A stretch of 18,410 nt of DNA from UBA8403 sp964455155 (GTDB lineage: Bacteria; Bacteroidota; Bacteroidia; Cytophagales; Amoebophilaceae), in contig CAYVYH010000019.1 in NCBI GenBank assembly GCA_964455155.1, positions 1 through 18,410 on the forward strand. The letters are read 5' to 3'. The notes below the pieces were generated by a model. The model was not told the DNA's origin. It did no database searches and saw only the letters and a program-made list of their open reading frames with translations. Made by a program: the position numbers and the translations under genes. How positions within the stretch are numbered: the first letter of the stretch is position 1; every line of letters begins with the position of its first letter. Of this stretch, positions 1-7,693 are shown one piece after another.

Positions 1-685
1 TGCGGTGCCAAGTGACCCATGTTAGCATTTCCAGAGGCACGCCACGCAGCCGCAGTCGTTGTCGTCAACGATGTAGAGGACAACGAGCCCCGGAGGAAAA
101 CCCCTAAAAATGGCAGGATCATTAGTCGCGTCTTAACAACTCATCCGATGGGCGCGTATAATTTTGAGCACGGCGTAATGGTCTACTCGGGATTAGCGCG
201 CAGAGGGCCCAAAGGATAAAGACCAAGAAATTGCCTGCCCAGTCTCTAGTAGCAGCATCAAACTGAACCTAATACCTGCTAATAAGGCGTTATCGGTATC
301 TCCTACACTCTCCTTGAGATAATGTCTTCCCAGTCTGTGCTCGCTCGCACTCATAGGGCAGAGCAAGAAGTTTTTCTAGCTTTTCCCAAGGGATGGCTTG
401 CGCTAATAGGTAGAGCGGGTGCTTAGGGTATAACTGATTGGAAAATAGGTCTTTAAACAGATCGGTTTGTACTTGATTAGGTGAGTTACCTAACATAACA
501 GACGAATTCTTTGCAAGGTTTCATGCTTGATCTAACGGCCCCTTGCGTTTTTTGCTACCTTTTTTTCATCAAAATTTGCATGAGAAACTAGTATTCGAAT
601 ACATTACCCTTGCTTAAAACCCGACTAGAATACGATCTAACAAATTGGAAAGCTTGCTAAAAACAACAAGACAGACCCAACGATG
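1..685. other. Gene-poor stretch with one transposase stub
   Basis: I see no intact gene here. Short open frames exist, for example at 19-219 on the plus strand, but they show no family motif and have compositionally mixed sequence. The only recognisable coding relic is the transposase N-terminus at 290-496, described separately. I could not identify terminal inverted repeats or a target-site duplication around it by eye. The stretch ends at the 3' end of the tRNA-Val gene. Confidence 0.6.
290..496 (-). pseudogene. IS5-type transposase N-terminal remnant
   Basis: The 68-residue frame begins with MLGNSPNQVQTDLFKDL and continues with a KHPLYLLAQAIPWEKLEKLL segment. This follows the pattern typical of the N-terminal domain of IS5-family (IS1182-like) transposases: a short LGxxP..Q.xLF opening, then a PKHxLxxLAxxIDWxxLE helix. 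After about residue 46 the resemblance stops and the frame ends at a stop, so the DDE catalytic domain is missing. An intact enzyme of this family is several hundred residues long. It is therefore a truncated, inactive relic. The assignment rests on the N-terminal pattern only. Confidence 0.6.
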
Positions 686-760
686 TGGGCGATACTGGAT
701 TCGAACCAGCGACCTCCCCGATGTCAACGGGACGCTCTCAACCAACTGAGCTAATCGCCC
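686..760 (-). tRNA. tRNA-Val (GAC anticodon)
   Basis: A full cloverleaf reads on the minus strand. The 7-bp acceptor is GGGCGAT/ATCGCCC, the D arm contains TAGCTCAGTTGGTTGAGAGC, the anticodon stem TCCCG/CGGGG encloses loop TTGACAT with anticodon GAC, and the T arm carries TTCGAAT. The discriminator is A. The next genomic bases are CAT, so CCA is not encoded. It lies 28 nt downstream of tRNA-Leu on the same strand and is probably co-transcribed with it. Confidence 0.95.
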
Positions 761-788
761 TAATTACCTATTTAACGAGAGTAACTTG

Positions 789-873
789 TGCGCAAGGGGG
801 GATTCGAACCCCCACACCCAGTAAGAGTACCACCCCCTCAAGATGGCGTGTCTACCAGTTCCACCACATGCGC
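789..873 (-). tRNA. tRNA-Leu (GAG anticodon)
   Basis: This is a class II tRNA with a long variable arm. The anticodon stem CCATC/GGTGG encloses loop TTGAGGG, giving anticodon GAG for leucine. The T arm is GGGGG-TTCGAAT-CCCCC. The acceptor arm starts GCGCATG and ends CTTGCGC with discriminator A, which leaves a U6-U67 mismatch next to the body of the molecule. CCA is not encoded. It is the first gene of a two-tRNA cluster with tRNA-Val. Confidence 0.93.
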
Positions 874-973
874 AAGAACGAATGTTAACCACATGATATA
901 TGGCCACAAAAGTTACAAGAAAAAGTAGTAAGGTGTAGGCTTTAAGGTAGTGTCATGATAAAAACCTTAGTAT

Positions 974-1711
974 TTAAGTGCCTGCCTGACGCAACGACTC
1001 TAATGCCACTTGAGCTGCTTTTTGCTCTGCCTTTTTCTTGTTGCTACCCTGCCCCTGGCCAACTACTTGATCTTCAACGACTACTTGAGCCGTAAACTCT
1101 TTAAAGCGTTCAACACACTGTTCGGCTACGATTTTAAATTGTACATGCTTTTGGTTCTTACCCGCCCATGTAACAAGCTGGCTTTTATAGTTGGTATCGG
1201 TCTGTACTAATGCCTCTAAATCAACATATAGACGAAGTAACCGGCCAAGTACAAACTGACAACAACGCTTGTAGCCCTTGTCTAAATACACAGCACCGAT
1301 GAGTGCCTCTAAGGCGTTACCATAGATGAACTTCAGGCCTCCTCGTTGCATGGCATTTTTGTCGTAGTACAGCATCGTATCAACACCGATTTTCTTGGCT
1401 AGGCCACCCAACGACTCTCTGTTCACAATGCGTGCTCTGATTTCCGTCAGAAAACCCTCCTCCTTGAGGGGGTATTTTTTGAACAGATACTCTCCTACAA
1501 TTAATGATAGGACAGCATCTCCTAGAAATTCTAGGCGTTCATTGGAGTGCGTGCTCTCCCTCATGGAGCTGTGTTGCAACGCCAACTTGTACAAGGCAAG
1601 GTTGCCAGGCCTGATCCTAGTGATAGCGTAGATAGCGCTTCGGAACTGTTTGGCTTCAGAAGTGACAGCAGGAAAAAATCTGCTCAAGAATTTCCTCACT
1701 AAATTTCCCAC
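974..1711 (-). CDS. rnc: Ribonuclease III
   Basis: This is the 245-residue endonuclease that cleaves double-stranded RNA in rRNA maturation and mRNA turnover. The signature NERLEFLGDAVL begins at residue 57 and supplies E58, E61 and D65. E135 sits in the second metal-binding segment GNALEALIGA. A double-stranded RNA binding domain covers about residues 173-242 and ends in the usual GSNKKKAEQKAAQ helix. The position three residues before E135, Asp114 in E. coli, is Asn132 here. The start codon lies inside the end of fabF (13-bp overlap), suggesting translational coupling in an acpP-fabF-rnc operon, an arrangement I know from many Bacteroidota. Length is usual for the family. Confidence 0.96.
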   Translation of the reverse strand: MGNLVRKFLSRFFPAVTSEAKQFRSAIYAITRIRPGNLALYKLALQHSSMRESTHSNERLEFLGDAVLSLIVGEYLFKKYPLKEEGFLTEIRARIVNRESLGGLAKKIGVDTMLYYDKNAMQRGGLKFIYGNALEALIGAVYLDKGYKRCCQFVLGRLLRLYVDLEALVQTDTNYKSQLVTWAGKNQKHVQFKIVAEQCVERFKEFTAQVVVEDQVVGQGQGSNKKKAEQKAAQVALESLRQAGT

Positions 1712-2949
1712 TTTTTGTATACAATAGAGGTATTATGTCCTCCAAAACCAAACGTATTACTCATGACTACGTTGACGGGTCTAGACTGTGCTTGATTAAA
1801 AGTAAAATTTATGCCCGGATCAAAGGTCTCATCGTCGGTAAAGTGATTAATAGTGGGAGGAATAACCTGATATTGTAGCGCAAGAATGGAAGCAATAGAC
1901 TCCACAGCGCCGGAGGCACCCAACAGATGCCCTGTCATAGATTTGGTAGCACTGATGCTGAGCTGATAGGCATGAGCGCCGAAAACTTGCTGTATCGCCT
2001 TCGCCTCACTAGCATCTCCTAGGGGTGTGGAGGTGCCATGGACATTAATATAGTCCACCACTTCGGGTGGTATACCCGCGTGTTTTAAAGCATTTTTCAT
2101 CACCATTGCTGCCCCTAAGCCATCGGGGTGTGGTGCTGTAATGTGATATGCATCTGCCGACATGCCTGCACCCATGAATTCGGCATAAATTTTGGCACCT
2201 CGCGCTTGGGCGTGCTCGTAAGATTCCAAAATCAGGGCACCAGCTCCTTCCCCCATGACAAAACCATCCCTTCCTTTGTCAAAGGGTCTAGAAGCCGTTT
2301 GAGGATCTTCGTTGCGCTCTGAAAGTGCATTCATAGCGCTGAATCCACTCATACCTATGTCTGTTATGGTAGCCTCCGAACCACCAGCTACTATAACATC
2401 GGCATGGTTCAGCTGAATGAGCTGAGCGGCATCAATGAGGGCGTTACTGGCAGAAGCACAAGCAGAAACGGTGGTAAGATTAGGCCCTCTCAAACCATAC
2501 CTGATTGAAATGTTTCCAGCAGGCATGTTGGCGATCATCTTGGGGATGAAAAAAGGACTCATCTTGGGCGTCTCTCCGCCGCGCGAAAAATTTATAATGG
2601 ACTCTGAAAGGCTTTGCAACCCACCGATACCAGTTCCCCAAACTACCCCTATTCTTTCCGGATTTCCCTTGGCTAAGACCCCCGCATCTTTCAACGCTTC
2701 TTCACATGCGACAAGAGCGTATTGAGAACAAGGATCCATTTTCCTAGCTTCTTTGCGCTCAAAATAATCCTCCGGCTGGTAGCCCTTTAACTCACAAGCA
2801 AACCGCACCCTACGTTTTGATGCATCAAAACGTGTGATAGGTGCCGCACCACTTACCCCCTGTGAAAGTCCTTGCCAATACGCTCTCACATTGCTTCCAA
2901 TGGGAGTTAATGCCCCCAAGCCGGTGACAACTACTCTTTTGACATTCAT
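1699..2949 (-). CDS. fabF: 3-oxoacyl-ACP synthase II
   Basis: This condensing enzyme of type II fatty-acid synthesis joins malonyl-ACP to a growing acyl-ACP. The 416-residue length matches the family. The catalytic triad is visible: Cys164 in TTVSACASASNAL, His304 in VHGTSTPLGD and His341 in KSMTGHLLGASGA, with the supporting Lys336. The C-terminal glycine-rich loop NTFGFGGHN (398-406) is intact. It lies 48 bp downstream of acpP, whose product is its substrate carrier, and overlaps rnc by 13 bp. The overlap points to one transcript. Confidence 0.97.
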   Translation of the reverse strand: MNVKRVVVTGLGALTPIGSNVRAYWQGLSQGVSGAAPITRFDASKRRVRFACELKGYQPEDYFERKEARKMDPCSQYALVACEEALKDAGVLAKGNPERIGVVWGTGIGGLQSLSESIINFSRGGETPKMSPFFIPKMIANMPAGNISIRYGLRGPNLTTVSACASASNALIDAAQLIQLNHADVIVAGGSEATITDIGMSGFSAMNALSERNEDPQTASRPFDKGRDGFVMGEGAGALILESYEHAQARGAKIYAEFMGAGMSADAYHITAPHPDGLGAAMVMKNALKHAGIPPEVVDYINVHGTSTPLGDASEAKAIQQVFGAHAYQLSISATKSMTGHLLGASGAVESIASILALQYQVIPPTINHFTDDETFDPGINFTFNQAQSRPVNVVMSNTFGFGGHNTSIVYKKWEI

Positions 2950-2997
2950 AAAAAATATAAAGAGAATCTAAATTGGCGCCATAAGCGAGTCCTTCGC

Positions 2998-3234
2998 TTA
3001 CTGAAGATTTTTCTCAAGGTAGGCAATAGCTTCTCCTACCGTTTGGAGCTTTTCTGCTTCCTCGTCTGGAATAGAGATGCCAAATTCGGTCTCAACATCC
3101 ATGATCACTTCCACCTTGTCTAGAGAGTCTGCCCCCAAATCGTTAGAAAAATCGGCTTCAGGTCGCACAGCTGAGGCATCGACTCCTAACTTGTCAACGA
3201 TGATAGTGGTTATCCTTGATGTTATATCTGACAT
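2998..3234 (-). CDS. acpP: Acyl carrier protein
   Basis: This 78-residue acidic four-helix carrier holds acyl chains on a 4'-phosphopantetheine arm during fatty-acid synthesis. The attachment motif GADSLDKVEVIM is present with Ser37 as the modification site. The acidic recognition helix after it and the C-terminal EEAEKLQTVGEAIAYLEKN helix are typical. It is the first gene of the acpP-fabF-rnc set. About 600 bases of non-coding DNA lie upstream, where the promoter should be. I found no convincing Bacteroidota promoter box there by eye. Confidence 0.97.
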   Translation of the reverse strand: MSDITSRITTIIVDKLGVDASAVRPEADFSNDLGADSLDKVEVIMDVETEFGISIPDEEAEKLQTVGEAIAYLEKNLQ

Positions 3235-3832
3235 TGTAGTTGAGTTTTTTATGTTAAAGAGCCAGCAAATAACTGGATTATTTAAGACTTTGCAAAGTCA
3301 TGTGTTTTGCCTCATGTACGCACTTAAAAGGGAGCAGTTTGAAGACATCTTCGCATTGCGCATGAAGATAACCAACAGGAAAGGAACAACTCTTAATCGC
3401 TGACTTATTACGAAGATGTCAGGTTGCCGTGCGTTGCCAGCCATCCCGAGGCATGTAAGCTTGTGCAGCTGAGCTGCCCCCCTTTAGCCGGACAAAGTAA
3501 CGGATTTGTGCTCTGAGGTACCAACCCTCACAAACGGGGCTATTACACAATGTCTTGCTTGAAGCAGTACATTGAAATTCGCAGCAGTAACTGCATAACG
3601 GGCGAGGAAAAGTAGCAAACTACCCGATTCCGATCCTGAGGCGTATGGATTGCTCTTTCGCCGTATAAGATCTTACAAAAACTTCTGACGTCGGGTACGA
3701 TCTCCAAAGAGGGCACGAGACCACATAAAAACGACACCACGATAGCATCATCTAGTTGATCACACGCAACATCCTCACAGCACTACCTTACTTGCTTCAG
3801 CAACACAATGTCTCACATCTGGCAGACCGGAG
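3235..3832. other. Intergenic stretch without a recognisable gene
   Basis: This stretch lies between acpP, which is transcribed away from it, and the 3' end of the DUF721 gene. The open frame at 3543-3740 (minus) resembles nothing I know. Two small self-complementary elements are visible. One is a 13-nt palindrome, GCAGCTGAGCTGC, at 3465-3477. The other is a bulged hairpin at 3505-3534 with arms TTTGT/ACAAA and GAGG/CCTC. I checked for conserved tmRNA, RNase P RNA and SRP RNA cores and recognised none. Confidence 0.5.
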
Positions 3833-4141
3833 CTACAAGAAAATTACATCCATAAGGTCGCAACCCCGTGCATGAACCCGCAAAAGGTCAAGCACCTTGG
3901 TCTTATTGAGCCCGAGCTCTTGCCTGAGAGGTGCAGAACTAAGCCGAACAAAGAACTTTCCTTGCTTATAAAACATGCGCTCAGTCCTTCTGCGTACGAC
4001 CTCGGGCATAACTACTTTCCACGCACAGACTAACATGGCTTCTTCCAACTTGTGCTTGTGAGGAGACCTTTCCCGCATCTGCTGCATCACCTCTTGTAGG
4101 GTCTTGGGCTCTGCGTACCTTACATTGCTTCGTGAGATCAT
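3833..4141 (-). CDS. DUF721 (DciA-like) protein
   Basis: This small protein of 102 residues uses the Met at 4141; an upstream in-frame Met at 4216 would add 25 residues of unlikely sequence. The pattern matches the Bacteroidota DUF721 family. An N-terminal helix (TLQEVMQQMRE) is followed by a conserved Trp41 in a CAWKVVMPEVV segment. A strand-turn-helix FFVRLSSAPLRQEL then leads to a C-terminal DVIFL. DUF721 includes DciA, the helicase operator that loads DnaB in bacteria lacking DnaC, so a replication-initiation role is plausible, though Bacteroidota members are poorly studied. It is divergent from the helicase gene, with 177 bp between the chosen starts. Confidence 0.8.
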   Translation of the reverse strand: MISRSNVRYAEPKTLQEVMQQMRERSPHKHKLEEAMLVCAWKVVMPEVVRRRTERMFYKQGKFFVRLSSAPLRQELGLNKTKVLDLLRVHARGCDLMDVIFL

Positions 4142-4318
4142 CTGCACAAAGTAAGTAAATCGGAAGTCTGTAGCCAGTAACAAACAAGGCCAATGATGAT
4201 TACCTTGTGGTTTCACAGTCTCGTAGTACCTATCTCTAGGTCAGTTAATACCAAAAACAGTGTATCCACTTCCCACAGGAGAGTGCATGAATCTCTGAGC
4301 AAAGTCACAAAACCCACC

Positions 4319-5605
4319 ATGACTCCTATCCCTTTTCAGGCACTCCAACTCAACAAGCAGCTACTAAAGGCACTTCAAGAGGCGGGCTACACCGCCGCAA
4401 CACCCATCCAACAAAAAGCTATCCCTCTCATCCTAAAAGGGCACGATGTACTAGGCATTGCTCAAACGGGCACAGGCAAGACAGCAGCTTACTTACTTCC
4501 CCTATTGATGCAACTCAAATATCCCAAAGGGACTTACCCAAGGGCGCTAATCCTGGCTACAAGCAAAGAACTAGTCATACAGATTGCCCACAGCCTGGCT
4601 ACCATGGCCAAGTATACCCACTTGCGCTATGTCTGTCTCTACGGGGGAATAGGGCCTACCAAACAAATAGAAGCGGTCAATCAGGGCATCGATCTCTTGG
4701 TATCTACGCCTGGCAGGTTACTTGACTTATACCACCGCCGTACACTCAACTTGAGAACCATCAAGCACTTGGTTCTTGATGAAGCAGATAAGCTCTTAGA
4801 TATGAATTTTTGGCCCCAACTTAGAGATATTTTGGCCATACTCCCTGGAAAAAGGCAGCACTTACTCTTCTCTGCAACCATGGCAACGAAAGTCATGACG
4901 CTCGCAGAAGAATTTCTAGAATTTCCTGAAAAAGCCATCATTACTCCACAAGCCACTCCTGTGACTACCGTCAGCCAACAATGCTATCAAGTGCCCAATG
5001 TAGCCACAAAAGCTAGGCTACTTGCTTTGTTACTCGCTGATACTAAAATCTTTTGTAAGGTGATCATCTTTACCCATACCCGAAAAACAGCTGAGCACAT
5101 AGCCCATTTCTTACGACGACAGGTAACGGGAGAGATACGAGTGATGCATGCCAACAAAGGCCAAAATACACGCATCAACACCCTAAGTGCCTTTCGAGAA
5201 GGCTCCGTACGTATTCTAGTAGCCACAGATGTAGCGGCTAGAGGTATCGACGTGAGCCAGGTCAGTCACGTCATCAACTTTGAAGTACCCACTTTGCCAG
5301 AAGAGTATGTACATCGCATTGGAAGAACGGGCAGGGCCACCCACGCCGGAGAAGCCATCACACTCGCCAACCCAGCAGAAGCGTACTACATTCGGAAGAT
5401 TGAAAAGTTAATGCGTCAAAAAATTACGGTTGTCCCGCTTCCACCTGCATTGGTCGCCACTACCACCAGCTTTGAAGAGCAACAGGCCATGGCACGAACC
5501 ATAGACATACAACGTCAACAAGAAGACCCCAGCTATCTGGGCGCTTTCCACCCAAAAAAGCGTAAGACTGTCATCAAGAAATCGCTTATAAGGGGGAAAA
5601 AATAG
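4319..5605 (+). CDS. DEAD-box RNA helicase (RhlE/DeaD-like)
   Basis: This is an ATP-dependent RNA helicase of 428 residues from the Met at 4319. The frame opens at 4193, but the extra 42 residues lack helicase features and overlap the divergent gene. Motifs in order: Q motif with FQALQLN and TPIQQKAIP, Walker A AQTGTGKT (48-55), TPGR, DEAD (154-157), SAT (185-187), ATDVAARGID (302-311) and HRIGRTGR (332-339). The tail is basic and ends KKSLIRGKK. Motif Ia is unusual: the family's PTRELA is ATSKELV here. Such helicases act in ribosome assembly or RNA turnover. The exact subfamily is uncertain. Confidence 0.93.
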   Translation: MTPIPFQALQLNKQLLKALQEAGYTAATPIQQKAIPLILKGHDVLGIAQTGTGKTAAYLLPLLMQLKYPKGTYPRALILATSKELVIQIAHSLATMAKYTHLRYVCLYGGIGPTKQIEAVNQGIDLLVSTPGRLLDLYHRRTLNLRTIKHLVLDEADKLLDMNFWPQLRDILAILPGKRQHLLFSATMATKVMTLAEEFLEFPEKAIITPQATPVTTVSQQCYQVPNVATKARLLALLLADTKIFCKVIIFTHTRKTAEHIAHFLRRQVTGEIRVMHANKGQNTRINTLSAFREGSVRILVATDVAARGIDVSQVSHVINFEVPTLPEEYVHRIGRTGRATHAGEAITLANPAEAYYIRKIEKLMRQKITVVPLPPALVATTTSFEEQQAMARTIDIQRQQEDPSYLGAFHPKKRKTVIKKSLIRGKK

Positions 5606-5609
5606 GTAT

Positions 5610-5633
5610 GGTTCCCTCTTTCACCAGGGAACC
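5610..5633. terminator. Hairpin between convergent genes
   Basis: A perfect 8-bp stem, GGTTCCCT/AGGGAACC, closes an 8-nt loop five bases after the helicase stop and before the 3' end of tRNA-Leu, which converges from the other strand. Read on the minus strand, the stem is followed within a few bases by a run of T residues (complement of the A run at 5597-5602), so it best suits termination of the tRNA transcript. On the plus strand there is no T run. Confidence 0.55.
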
Positions 5634-5650
5634 TGTAGGGGTAGGGTATG

Positions 5651-5734
5651 TACCTGGGGCCGGAATCGAACCGGCACGGTATTGCTACCATTGGTGTTTG
5701 AGACCAACGCGTCTACCAGTTCCGCCACCCAGGC
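5651..5734 (-). tRNA. tRNA-Leu (CAA anticodon)
   Basis: This is a class II tRNA read on the minus strand. The acceptor is GCCTGGG/CCCAGGT, with a G1-U72 wobble. The anticodon stem TTGGT/ACCAA encloses loop CTCAAAC, giving anticodon CAA for UUG codons. A long variable arm and a T arm with TTCGATT follow, and the discriminator is A. CCA is not encoded. It follows tRNA-Cys by 37 nt on the same strand and is probably co-transcribed with it. Confidence 0.95.
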
Positions 5735-5771
5735 GAGATTTGTAAATATGAGACAGCCACACAAGCCACCG

Positions 5772-5842
5772 AGGTCGCGAGTGGATTCGAACCACCGTAA
5801 GAGGTTTTGCAGACCTCTGCCTAGCCACTCGGCCACGCGACC
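5772..5842 (-). tRNA. tRNA-Cys (GCA anticodon)
   Basis: The cloverleaf has acceptor GGTCGCG/CGCGACC and anticodon stem GAGGT/ACCTC around loop CTGCAAA, giving anticodon GCA. The discriminator base is U, the known identity element of cysteine tRNAs. CCA is not encoded. It is the first gene of a tRNA-Cys/tRNA-Leu pair and lies 63 nt downstream of the rpsA stop. A short ACACAG/CTGTGT hairpin at 5850-5867 separates them. Confidence 0.95.
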
Positions 5843-5905
5843 CTAACGCACACAGGGAAGTCTGTGTAACCCTTTGATGACGCTGCTCGCTCCCAAGCCT
5901 CGTCC

Positions 5906-7693
5906 TTACCTAGCATTTTCTAAACCTTCTTCTATTCTTTCTTTTAAGTCAGCCAGGGCTTCAATGTCTCCCAAAGTAGACTTTTTCGCTGTTGTCAAGC
6001 CACTAGAGGCAACAACACGTTTATCTGATTTTGTCTTAGAGGTATCCAGACGCTCCTTGACCTCCGAAAATACAGCTGTATGGGAGAGTACGATCCTCCT
6101 GCTAGCCTTGGAAAACTCAATGACCTTGAGTTCAAGTGGCTCGCCCACTAACGCTTCCTGGCCGTCCTCTTTGACCAAGTGGCGCTTAGGAACAAACCCT
6201 TCTACATCATGATTAAGTGCTACCAAAGCTCCTTTTTCTACTTTTTGTGTGATGACCCCTTGATGCACCGAGTCAACTTGAAACACCGTTTCGTAGGTAT
6301 CCCATGGATTTTCTTCTAGCTGCTTACGCCCCAGGGCCAACTTTCTGTTTTCTTGGTCAAGCTCCAACACGATGGCTTCCACGTTGTCGCCCACCTTTAA
6401 AACTTCTGAAGGATGGTTAATTTTCTGGGTCCAGGACAAATCTGAAACATGCAGTAAGCCTTCAACGCCTTCTTCCAATTCTACGAATACCCCAAAATGG
6501 GTCATATTCCTGACAGTACCCAGGTGTTTAGTGCCTACGGCATACCGTGCCGGTAAGTCTGTACTGGTCCAAGGGTCGAGCGTAAGCTGTTTAAGGCCGA
6601 GAGACATCTTTCTTTCCTCACGGTCTAAAGTCAGCACTACCACCTCGATCTTGTCTCCTACCTTGATCAAGTCGCGGATGTTGCGTGGATACTGCGACCA
6701 AGTCATCTCTGAGATATGAACTAGCCCCTCCACGCCGGGCATGATCTCCACAAAAGCACCATAGTCTGCCAAGTTCACAACCTTCCCATGTAGCTTAGAA
6801 CCCACTCCAATAGACGCTGGTAAGGCTTCCCAAGGATGCGGCGTAAGCTGCTTCATGCCCAAGGAGATGCGCTTCTTGCCTTCGTCAAAATCAGTCACTA
6901 CCACCTTAACCTTTTGGCCAAGCTCCAGGACTTCTTCTGGGTGCCCAATCCTGCCCCAAGAAATGTCTGTAATGTGCAACAACCCGTCTACCCCCCCTAG
7001 GTCAACAAACACACCGAAGCTGGTCATATTTTTGACAATCCCTTCCAGAATTTGGCCCTTCTCTAACCGACCGATAATAGCATCTTTCTGGCTCTCTAAA
7101 CTTTTCTCGATTAGTATCTTGTGCGAGACCACCACGTTATCATTAGCGTAGTTAATCTTTACCACCGCCACATCGATAGATTTATCTACGTAGGCATCAA
7201 AATCACGTACAGGCCTCACATCAATCTGCGATCCGGGAAGGAAAGCCTCAATACCGTAAACATCTACAATTAAGCCCCCTTTGGTCCTGCGCTTGACCAC
7301 TCCTTCTATAACCGAGCTGTTATCGGCGGAATCTTGAATTTTCTCCCAACCCCTCACTAGCTTCGCCTTTTTGCGAGAAAGTACAAGCTGGCCCTCGGCA
7401 TTTTCTTGCTCCTCTATGTAAACCTCTACCTCATCACCAGGTTTGAGGTCGGGTAAGTCGCGAAACTCATTCAATGGAACCAAGCCGTCTGATTTGAAGC
7501 CAATATTGACGATTACTTCACGGTTGCTAATGGCTACTACCGTGCCGTTCACCACTTCACATGCCTTGACGGAGGTGAGGGTGGCCTCGTAGCTTTGGGT
7601 AAGTGCCGCCCTTTCTTGATCTGTATAGGTTCTACCGAACCCAGTGGTGAGGCCAGTAGGCTCCCAATTAGAGGTTTCTGCTTTTGGATTCAT
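5906..7693 (-). CDS. rpsA: 30S ribosomal protein S1
   Basis: S1 binds mRNA on the small subunit and helps unstructured leaders engage the ribosome, which matters in Bacteroidota because they rely little on Shine-Dalgarno pairing. With the Met at 7693 the product is 595 residues, close to the family's usual size; the upstream Met at 7732 would add 13 residues. Six S1 (OB-fold) repeats are visible at about residues 45-109, 127-194, 213-282, 298-369, 385-457 and 472-540. The middle repeats carry the canonical FGVFVDLGGVDGLLHITDISW and YGAFVEI...EGLVHISE patterns. A charged tail follows. It stands alone between recR and the tRNA pair, with a long upstream spacer. Confidence 0.96.
   Translation of the reverse strand: MNPKAETSNWEPTGLTTGFGRTYTDQERAALTQSYEATLTSVKACEVVNGTVVAISNREVIVNIGFKSDGLVPLNEFRDLPDLKPGDEVEVYIEEQENAEGQLVLSRKKAKLVRGWEKIQDSADNSSVIEGVVKRRTKGGLIVDVYGIEAFLPGSQIDVRPVRDFDAYVDKSIDVAVVKINYANDNVVVSHKILIEKSLESQKDAIIGRLEKGQILEGIVKNMTSFGVFVDLGGVDGLLHITDISWGRIGHPEEVLELGQKVKVVVTDFDEGKKRISLGMKQLTPHPWEALPASIGVGSKLHGKVVNLADYGAFVEIMPGVEGLVHISEMTWSQYPRNIRDLIKVGDKIEVVVLTLDREERKMSLGLKQLTLDPWTSTDLPARYAVGTKHLGTVRNMTHFGVFVELEEGVEGLLHVSDLSWTQKINHPSEVLKVGDNVEAIVLELDQENRKLALGRKQLEENPWDTYETVFQVDSVHQGVITQKVEKGALVALNHDVEGFVPKRHLVKEDGQEALVGEPLELKVIEFSKASRRIVLSHTAVFSEVKERLDTSKTKSDKRVVASSGLTTAKKSTLGDIEALADLKERIEEGLENAR

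Noticed and set aside
19..219. Plus-strand open frame of 66 residues
   Set aside because: No motif, no convincing start context, and near the window edge in gene-poor DNA.
3604..3640. A GAGGAAA-containing patch recalling the RNase P RNA core
   Set aside because: The following conserved bases of the core are absent and no second conserved segment is visible in the spacer.
3543..3740. Minus-strand open frame of 65 residues
   Set aside because: No resemblance to any family I know; its neighbourhood contains only non-coding DNA.
4193..4318. N-terminal extension of the DEAD-box helicase
   Set aside because: The 42 extra residues carry no helicase feature, overlap the divergent DUF721 frame, and the Met at 4319 sits just before the Q motif.
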